NCBI GenBank assembly: GCA_015680685.1
Contig: MNCI01030754.1
Span: 408,046-453,420, forward strand
Source of the DNA: Gnetum montanum
Lineage: Eukaryota; Streptophyta; Gnetopsida; Gnetales; Gnetaceae
Direction of reading: 5' to 3'
Length of the DNA stretch: 45,375 bases
Shown here: one piece after another, positions 38,983 to 45,375 of the stretch
Position numbering within the stretch: the first letter of the stretch is position 1
Layout of the letters: each line of letters begins with the position of its first letter
Notes under the pieces: model-generated
Database searches by the model: none
What the model was told of the DNA's origin: nothing
What the model saw: only the letters and a program-made list of their open reading frames with translations
Made by a program: the position numbers and the translations under genes

Positions 38983-40340
38983 CAAAGGTTTTGTGTATCC
39001 TTCAATTATTGTAACATCCATTTTACTGCTTCCCAATGTTTAGGACTAGGATTACTTATGTAACGATAAATAACTCTCATTACATAAGAGATATTTAGTT
39101 TGGTACAAACCATTACATACATCAAGCTACAAATAGCTAAAGTGTATAGAACTTTCTCAGTCTTCTTCCATTCTTCTTTTAGATTTAGGGAAACCCTCCA
39201 AAAATAACTCCAAATGCCTTATTAAAGGGATGCAATCTATCACATGAAAACATTCAAGCACCTTACCAATATGCTCAAACTAACTAATCCATAATCTACG
39301 ATGTGTCATATCTCTAGATATCTGCCTACCAAGTATTTGCTTTGTCGGACTCAAATCTTTTATGGAAAAATGTTTGTCCATTTTCTTTTTCAGTCTATTG
39401 ATGTCATGTCCATCCTTTCTTCCAATAAGTATTTCATCAACATACAATAACAAGTTAGTAATCTTACTAGGAATTTTCCCATGAAGGTAAACATAGTGCT
39501 CAATGCTACACTTGTATTTTTGATCTTATATGAAATTGTCAAACTTCTTATACCATTGTATAAGGGCTTAATTCAAACCATAAAGGCTTCTTTTTAATGT
39601 ATAAACCAAATGCCTTTTTTTTCACTTGTATCCTTTAAGTAATTTCATGTAAATATCTTCCTTTAGGTCATCATACAAGAAGGTAGTTTTTATGTCTAAT
39701 TGTTCTAATTCCAAGTATAAACTAGCAACAAGAGATAAAATGGCATGTATGGAAGAATGTTTCACAATAGGAGAGAAAATCTTTGTGAAGTCTATCCCTA
39801 TTTTTTAATTGAATTCTTTACTACTAATCTAACTCTATAGTGTTTTACCCATTATAGCTTCATCTTTAATTCTATATGCCCATTTGTTAGACAAAGCATT
39901 CTTACCATATTGTAAAGGAACAACACCCCAAGTTTGATTATGTCTTATAGCATCCAACTCTTTTTGCATTGTAGCTACTTAGTTAGTTGTATCATTTGAA
40001 GACATGGCTTCTTAGGAAGTCTCAGGCTCTTCCTTATTAGCACACAAGATGTAATGTAAAGGTGTAAAATACCTAATAGAAAGTTTGGAGGAATGAGTAT
40101 ATCTCATAATCCTTATTTTTTGAAGTATATGACAATTGATCTTCTAGTGAAACATTTTCCTTATCACTATTAACATCAAGAACATATTCAACTTTTAAAT
40201 CATCATCATCATGATCAAATGATATCACAAAAGGGCTAACATTTAATCTTTGGTTTAGTTCCTATTCTTGTTTTCTATAAAAAATCAACTTTTCATAAAG
40301 AATAACATCATGTGGCCTAAATACTTTCTTATTGAAAAGA
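38983..40340 (-). pseudogene. Reverse transcriptase of element E
   Basis: Copia RT blocks read on the minus strand: WAYRIKDEAIMGK (39870), FTKIFSPIVKHSSIHAILSL (39770), ELEQLDIKTTFLYDDL (39700), VYTLKRSLYGLN (39590), LLLYVDEILIGRKDGHD (39410-39450), then NISYVMRVIYRYISNP and KHWEAVKWML (39000-39120). The catalytic box is Tyr-Val-Asp-Glu (39433-39444) in place of YVDD. Stops and frame changes are scattered. The right boundary with integrase is approximate. Confidence 0.82.
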
Positions 40341-41200
40341 TCCCATAATCTGTAACCTAGATTATCACCACCATATCGAAAAAAAATGCATCTACATGTA
40401 CATCCATCAAGTTCAGCTATATTTTGCTAATGAGAATAAGCTTCACAACTAAAGACCCTCATGTGAGAAATAATGAGTGCTCTCCCACTCCAAACTAATT
40501 TTGGTACCTTGCTTGAAATAGTTGCATGAAAGTACCTCTTGATTAAATATGCAAAAATTAGTGTTGTTATAGCCCAAACTTTCTTTTAAACATTAGACTA
40601 CTACAATAAAGAATGTAGCCTCCCTAAAAGCAATTATATTATACCTCTCAACTACACCATTATTCTAGGAAGTATATGGTAGAGTTTTGATATGAATAAT
40701 TCCATTTTCCCTATAAAAATTATAAAACTCATTGGAGGTATATTCATATCCATTATTAGTTACAAGGCATTTGATACTATAACAAGATTCTTTCTTAACT
40801 TTAACTTTATATTATTTGAAAACATTAAAAACTATCTTTCAAAGACATAAGAAACAACCAAATCTTCCTAATAAAATCATCTATAAATGTAACAAAATAC
40901 AAATATTTACCAAAATATCGAACAAACATTAGGCCAAAAACATTCAAATAAACCAAATCTAACTTAGAATTTATTTTATTACTAGAACTAGATCTTTTGA
41001 AGTCTACTTGTTTAAATTTTTCTATTACACAATCTTTATAGAAATTGAACAAAATATTTTTAAAATTGAAAAATATTTTCTTTGAAGTTAGAATCTTCAT
41101 TCTTATTTTTTTGACATGTCTAAGTCTATTTTGTTAAGGAGACATGTCCTGCTCATTTGCAACAATAATACTTGCTCCCATTACACCTACATATAGTGAA
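40341..41200 (-). pseudogene. Integrase of element E
   Basis: The open stretch 40825-41100 encodes MKILTSKKIFFNFKN, FYKDCVIEKFKQVDFKRSSS, KLDLVYLNVFGLMFVRYFGK, and YFVTFIDDFIRKIWLFLM. This is the end of the HHCC finger (C-x2-type Cys with KxKxVxF) and the first part of the catalytic core with TFIDD. The rest of the core (second Asp and Glu) lies in broken frames at 40341-40820 (ERYNIIAFREATFF-like stretch at 40600-40660). Order before RT is the Ty1/copia arrangement. Confidence 0.75.
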
Positions 41201-41560
41201 TATAATGTTCCTTTCTTCTTACCACGTGCAATAATCATGGAATGCTTCAAAATATTCTAGCTACTGACTCCAAATGAAATAGAACAACCAACATGATCAA
41301 GTTGTCAATTAGAGATCAAATTCTTTGAAAGTTGTGGCTCATAACAAACCTCATTCAATAATAGGTTCCACATTTAAATCTTGTAACATGATCGAACAAT
41401 TTCTTCAATGTCATAATGTTTGTCATTATATGAAAAGATGCATTGATTTGCAACTTTTATGTAGGTGAAAAACATTGAAGCATTTGGACATACATGGAAT
41501 AAAGCTCCTAAATATAGACTCTAGACATTAGAATTGGGATACTGTGAAACATTGATTACA
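41201..41560 (-). pseudogene. Protease region of element E
   Basis: The minus strand reads LGALFHVCPNASMFFTYIKV (~41440-41520), which is the copia protease stretch after the active site (the family's xDSACSxHMCPNxxWFxxY). It continues with NEVCYEPQLSKNLISN (41300-41350). The Asp-Ser-Gly/Ala position itself is not readable; the preceding codons include a stop. A dead copy. Confidence 0.65.
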
Positions 41561-42500
41561 GCATCCCTTTTGCTAAACATAACCTCTACTTCTCCATTAG
41601 AACTCTAACCTTGATCATTTTCATGATTATGATGCCTTTTTCCTTTATTTCTACCTTTACTTCTTTACTTACGTTTGTTCTTCAATGCATAATAATCCTT
41701 ATGAAGATTATTCTTCTTGTGGTAATACCAACATTTAAGGTCTTTTTTAGTAGAGCTTCCTCTACTTCTACTCTAGCCACATCCTTTATATCTATCTGTG
41801 TTTTAAGAACATCCCCTTCAAATTGCCAAGGATTTATGAGTTATAGGAGAATCCATAATTCTAGTTTTTTTTAGCATTTATTAGTTTTTGGATCACGATG
41901 TTGAGTGATGGAAACACCATGCAAGAAATTATTAGGGTAGTTCAAATGGTCCTCCACAAATCAAGTAGAGACATAAGTATAAAAACAATCCTCATATCTT
42001 CTTCAAACTTGATATCCAAATCATTTATTTGAGTAAAAAATCCATTCATCTTGTCTAAATGGCTTTGCAAGAATGTTTCCTCCTTCATATTAATCTTGAA
42101 AACCCTATTAATAGTATAATATTTATTCATTCTAATGGGCTAATCACACCTTTCATTTAGATTTTTTTAGAGTTCATGTGCTTAGGAGATTCCTTTGAAT
42201 GTCTACAATATGTCACTACTAAGACATGAGTGTATGGTTTTGAGAGCCTTCCTGTTGAAGTTCTCCCATTCTACATTAGAATATTTCTTCTACCAGTTAG
42301 CATATGATATATTAGATTTGTCATCAATGGTATCCTTAGACTGGAGAATAATATTGTAGTCCTTGAGGAAAAGAACATCCTCCATCAGGATTTTCCAATT
42401 TTCCAATGCTTAATTCTGAAAAATATGTCCATTATCAACATGCATTCTATTTTTAAGAGCTAGAAACATAATTTATACAAAATCACAAAAATCCTACGAA
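41561..42500 (-). pseudogene. gag of element E
   Basis: The open stretch 41942-42130 encodes FKINMKEETFLQSHLDKMNG and INDLDIKFEEDMRIVFILMS, the UBN2-type copia gag core (LKMKEGxSVxxHLxxFxxIIxxLxxLG). The nucleocapsid knuckle near 41690-41740 reads KCWYYHKKNNLHKDYYALKNK-like: the His and the first Cys remain, while other Cys have become Tyr (TGT to TAT). The N-terminal part reaches back to the primer site at 42611. Confidence 0.75.
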
Positions 42501-42610
42501 TGCTACTCATGTCATTCCATTGTGCCTACTAGGGTTCACCAATGCACATAATACTATCATGTAACAACCATCACACACCACATCATAGCTCTTCAATTCA
42601 CAATAGAAAA

Positions 42611-42622
42611 TCACTGATACCA
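42611..42622 (-). other. Primer binding site of element E (tRNA-iMet type)
   Basis: The minus strand reads TGGTATCAGTGA next to the LTR end; TGGTATCAGAGC is the standard initiator-Met primer site of plant copia elements. Confidence 0.85.
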
Positions 42623-43067
42623 CTTAGAAAATATAGTGAAGGAAAAATCCTAGATGGAATAGAGGTATCACACAAAAAAATGGCAAGAATAATAATGAAA
42701 CACCAAAGGAACAAAATTTAGGAAAAAATCAAAGATTTCAATGGTTCAGCAAAATGTTACATATAGTCAGCAAACAACCTAGTGATTTACATGGAAATCC
42801 TATGTGGGAAAAACCATAAGAAAGGGTGTAAATCTCTTTATTTCTTCGAGTAGAAGAATTGATAATTATAAACATCCTCCTAAGCACCTTATATAGGATT
42901 AGGATTTGAAGTCAACGCATAGTTAACTTACTGACACCTCATCCTTTTTTCCATTTACTTGTAATTAATTATTTTAAGGGAGTTTACATAACTTCCCTTT
43001 ACAACACTCCTTTTATTTTTATAGAAAAGGATCAATGTTATAATAGATTTGGCTTTACACATCAATG
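42623..43067 (-). repeat. 5' LTR of element E
   Basis: Aligns with 37062-37513 over its full length at lower identity than the LTR pairs of B and C, so E is the oldest complete element here. Both ends have decayed (ACTTAG for TGTTAC, ATCAATG for ATCAACA on the plus strand). Confidence 0.85.
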
Positions 43068-43072
43068 AGGTT
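43068..43072. repeat. Target-site duplication AGGTT, right copy (element E)
   Basis: Pairs with AGGTC at 37057-37061 with one C/T difference. Confidence 0.72.
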
Positions 43073-44347
43073 AGCAAATTAGAATTACCAATGGAAAGAC
43101 CTAAATCCAGTGAGCCTCTACTTAAGAGTCTAGATTTTCCAGTGATTAATTTTAATGTCTGAAATATTTGGATGAGGATGCTACTAAATGAAATGGCTTG
43201 GAGGATAGTGTTTTTTTCATCTGCTATTGTGAATGAAAATAACCATGCAACATAAATGATTATTTACTTAAGAATTTTTAAAGAATATTTATAGTTAGAG
43301 AAGTAGGATAATTCTATATAAAAAATGTAACAGAACCTATTGGGGACCTCTGAAATTAAGAATGAATCTACGATAGTCTTGTTGGTACATTTAGCCATTC
43401 CATGAACTAGCAAAGCAAAAATATATGATGGGTGTGCCTTATTGATGTTTTAATACTTGAAAGTTTCATGTAGAAAATTATTAAATGGAGGTAGAGTATT
43501 TAACAATTTCAAATGATGACATCAAGGAAAGAAAAATTCATCATGCTCCTTTGGAAAATGAAATTTGGAAAGGGTTATCGATGCATCAAGGAGAAATATC
43601 AAAGTTAATATTGTAAGGTTTGGGTAATGTTTTACTGCAAAAACAAAAAAAGAAAAGAAAAGAGAAAGGCGCAAACACAGTTCCAGCCACCAAACACGAT
43701 GGGGAAAGATGGATGAGGTTGTTGCAAAGAAAGAAAAACAGTCCAGAAGAATGCTAGTTTTGTTTACAGGATTCACAGGAATCGCGTTAATTCCAACGCA
43801 GAAGAATGCAAGGGTTTTTGCCCTGAAATGGCTTTCTGTTTCGCATAAAATCAACTGTTCTTTTTACCCCAAATTAGCGGCATCTCTGCTGGCCGCGTTG
43901 TGCTGAAATTTCTTTTGCAGGGACGCGAATTCAAAGAAGAGGGACTCGCATTCGAATTCAAGTTTTACGCAGTTGATTCACCTGCCTCCAACGATGCCGA
44001 TGTGTGCCACGCCGCATAACTCAGAGAAGCCATTTCTAAAAAAAAGGAAGAAGAAGTAGACATCAGCATTTGATTTTTTTTAGAACGACAGAAAAATAGC
44101 AAACCATAAGTAGCGTTAGCCGCCCGTGCCAGGGCAAACGGAGCCACCAAGACCTCCGCACGGATTCCATGCCACTGAACCCTCATCATTAAATTTAAAA
44201 AAGAAGAAGGGCTCTACCGCAACAGCAGGAGGTGTTGAAGGAATCACGAAACCACGTGGTGCGCACTGCACAAAATATTTTCGGGCCGTTCCTAACCTAC
44301 CTTACCTAGCTTCGTATTCTCTAATACTCAGATCTACGATGCATTTT
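43073..44347 (+). other. Upstream region of the host gene
   Basis: AT-rich and featureless to ~43640. From there base composition shifts to higher GC with purine-rich tracts (43640-43672), CpG-containing words and CCAC/GCGC words, as in plant promoters and 5' leaders. A 65-codon frame at 43709-43906 (MDEVVAKKEKQSRRMLVLF...) is open but matches nothing I know. TTTCTTTTGCAG at 43909-43920 would serve as a 3' splice site if an upstream noncoding exon exists. No transposon sequence is recognised here. Confidence 0.5.
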
Positions 44348-44358
44348 CCCTAAACCCT
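44348..44358 (+). promoter_or_regulatory. Telo-box CCCTAAACCCT in the 5' leader
   Basis: CCCTAAACCCT lies 42 bp before the ATG at 44400. Telo-boxes of this form are common near the transcription start of plant housekeeping genes (translation, ribosome biogenesis). This supports the following frame as a real gene. Confidence 0.55.
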
Positions 44359-44399
44359 GAAATCAATGGTAGAAAGTTTAAAGAACGATTTGTAGGAAT

Positions 44400-44699
44400 A
44401 TGAAGAAGCAGGAAGCCCTAGCGAATTTGGGGCAAAATAAAACAGTTTCAAGAAACCGAAACCCTATGATCAGGGCTATCGGTTCAATGAATCACTTTCG
44501 TTTCCAGATTTTCTCCCAGCAACCGAACGTAGCAACGATGTCGGATGCAGCGGCCGAGCCTTCTCCCATGGTGGTAGTTGCTAACGATTCTGGGCAGAAG
44601 CGGGATATTTCAGAAATGTTTGATAACTGTTCCAGGCCTAGCGCCTTTACATTCGGGCTTGGAGTTTCAAATTTGATTTTTTTCGGTCATTTTCACTAG
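44400..44699 (+). CDS. Probable first exon of an unrecognised host gene
   Basis: The frame opens MKKQEALANLGQNKTVSRN and contains a second Met in good context (AACGATGTCGG, 44539), giving MSDAAAEPSPMVVVANDSGQ. It continues KRDISEMFDNCSRPSAFTFG. The codon use and GC of 44400-44660 are gene-like and unlike the surrounding DNA. After LGV (near 44666) the frame turns into an AT-rich hydrophobic tail (SNLIFFGHFH) that looks like intron read-through, so a donor probably lies around 44666-44690 (GTTTCA or GTCATT). The conserved-looking part is the acidic/charged KRDISEMFDNC block. If the second Met is used, the upstream codons are leader and may carry a targeting peptide (basic, Asn/Arg/Ser-rich). 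The family is not recognised, and the remaining exons lie beyond the window. Confidence 0.5.
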   Translation: MKKQEALANLGQNKTVSRNRNPMIRAIGSMNHFRFQIFSQQPNVATMSDAAAEPSPMVVVANDSGQKRDISEMFDNCSRPSAFTFGLGVSNLIFFGHFH

Positions 44700-44914
44700 A
44701 GTACAAATGTACATAAAATATTTAAGAATAAGGCATCAACAATATTTATGCCAAGGTAGATATTGTATTATCACCTTGTTTATTAAAACACTAAGAGCTC
44801 CATAAGCATTCTTCAAATCTAAAAGCAAAGATTATTGAGGCTATACTTGTGAACAATTATATGAAATTGTTGGAATTATTTTTCAAAAGAAATATTTATC
44901 TATTCCCTAACTTC
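44700..44914 (+). other. Probable intron sequence
   Basis: AT-rich with no frame; it follows the exon-like ORF and leads to the N gap. Confidence 0.4.
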
Positions 44915-44917
44915 NNN
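44915..44917. other. Assembly gap (3 N)
   Basis: Three N directly precede the block shared with 11912 onward. The join may be a scaffold junction of unknown true length. Confidence 0.95.
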
Positions 44918-45009
44918 GGTCTCATACATCACACTTTTGGAAGGCTACTAGCTAGCACTTGGGCTCTCACTTGAAGACACTTTAGGTCTTGAGAAGAGTA
45001 TTTGAAAAG

Positions 45010-45375
45010 AAGATTTGTAAAGAAGATTGCTTGTAAGATGGCTTGCTAAAGGAAAGATTTCAGCCTCTTTGTCATGGTCCTGTGAGTTACGTATTTTATT
45101 TCTTTTATTATGTTTAAATTGCTTAGCTAGTGGTTTAGATAGTATCATCCTTGGCAAGTAATTTTGGGATTTTTAAATTGCTCTTATTGTTCTTGTTGCC
45201 AATAGAAATTTCTATTAAAATTTTGCCATAGAAGCGCTTGTATTTAAAAGCCTTAAGAGCATTTTAGTAGTAAATTTCATTATTGTGCAACGTGTGAGAA
45301 CTGCTATTGGGATTGTTGTAAGAGAGCCTCTGTTTGTAGTCACGCCGTTGAACAATTCAGTAGTCGAGAGGGTTC
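45010..45375 (+). repeat. Direct repeat shared with 11931-12295
   Basis: 366 bp, same orientation, running to the window edge. Related sequence starts at 44918 (GGTCTCATACATCACACTT) and includes ~68 bp missing from the other copy. Its T-rich character, with the exon candidate downstream in the other copy, suggests intron sequence of the gene starting at 44400. Confidence 0.85.

Larger units (their letters stand above)
37062..43067 (-). mobile_element. Element E: Ty1/copia retrotransposon, split by solo LTR F
   Basis: LTRs of ~450 bp (37062-37513 and ~42623-43067) start TGTTGA and end GTAACA on the minus strand (left copy). A tRNA-iMet primer site and a short polypurine tract are next to them. 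Minus-strand order is gag, protease, integrase, RT, RNase H, which is diagnostic for Ty1/copia. Removing F (956 bp plus one 5-bp duplication) leaves about 5.0 kb, the usual size. Many stops are present and the RT box is YVDE, so it is dead. Confidence 0.9.

Noticed and set aside
41611-41874. Plus-strand 87-codon hydrophobic frame as a membrane protein
   Set aside because: It is antisense to the nucleocapsid part of copia gag in element E.
43522-43854. Minus-strand 110-codon frame upstream of the host exon
   Set aside because: It is antisense to the probable promoter and leader. Its Phe/Leu-rich wording reflects purine tracts on the other strand, with no domain recognised.
11931-45375. The 365-bp repeats as LTRs of one giant element spanning 33 kb
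   Set aside because: They do not start TG or end CA, have no primer site or polypurine tract, and lie inside other features.

Overview
The window is nuclear DNA of a land plant with a repeat-rich genome. It is AT-rich and consists mostly of decayed LTR retrotransposons inserted into one another. Only the last ~1.7 kb looks like single-copy genic DNA. There are no bacterial-type operons, rRNA, tRNA or CRISPR features. The large element load, intronic-looking DNA and tRNA-Asp primer sites fit a large-genome seed plant or fern. The species cannot be read from the sequence.

Layout. (1) 1-22995 is a three-level nest. The outermost element is D, a plus-strand Ty3/gypsy element (11451-22995; its 5' part lies left of the window). 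A minus-strand Ty3/gypsy element, A (1-11450), sits against D's gag. A plus-strand, pol-less, gag-bearing element, B (1616-7205), is inserted in A's pol with a perfect 5-bp target duplication, ATCAT. (2) 22996-24481 is an old AT-rich spacer. (3) 24487-36822 is C, a 12.3-kb minus-strand Ty3/gypsy element with both LTRs, primer site, polypurine tract and the duplication TACAT. (4) 37062-43067 is E, a ~6-kb minus-strand Ty1/copia element. Its RT/RNase H junction is split by F, a solo LTR of the B family flanked by ATAAG (38022-38977). (5) 43073-45375 is unique DNA with a probable promoter and first exon of a host gene, a 3-N assembly gap, and a 366-bp repeat that also occurs inside D.

How the parts relate. 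A, B, C, D and F share LTRs beginning TGATRA and ending CTCATCA, and the LTRs of A, B, C and F share a conserved 3' end. A, B and C have tRNA-Asp-type primer sites; B, C and D end internally in a G-rich tract. C and D carry gag, protease, RT, RNase H and integrase, and after a 2-kb spacer a further long reading frame (aORF, 0.8 kb codons) with coiled coils. This is the Athila/Tat-type position of an extra gene. B keeps the ends, gag and 3' spacer but lacks pol and the aORF, so it would depend on relatives for movement.

No autonomous copy is present. Catalytic residues are lost in several enzymes (protease in A and D, RT in C and E, integrase in C and D), and many changes are C-to-T or G-to-A, as expected for methylated silent DNA. 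The points most worth a second look are the conserved aORF, a gene fragment with intron-like parts lodged between D's gag and protease and matching DNA beside the host exon 33 kb away, the pol-less element B with an intact 204-codon frame, and conserved noncoding blocks in the 3' spacers.
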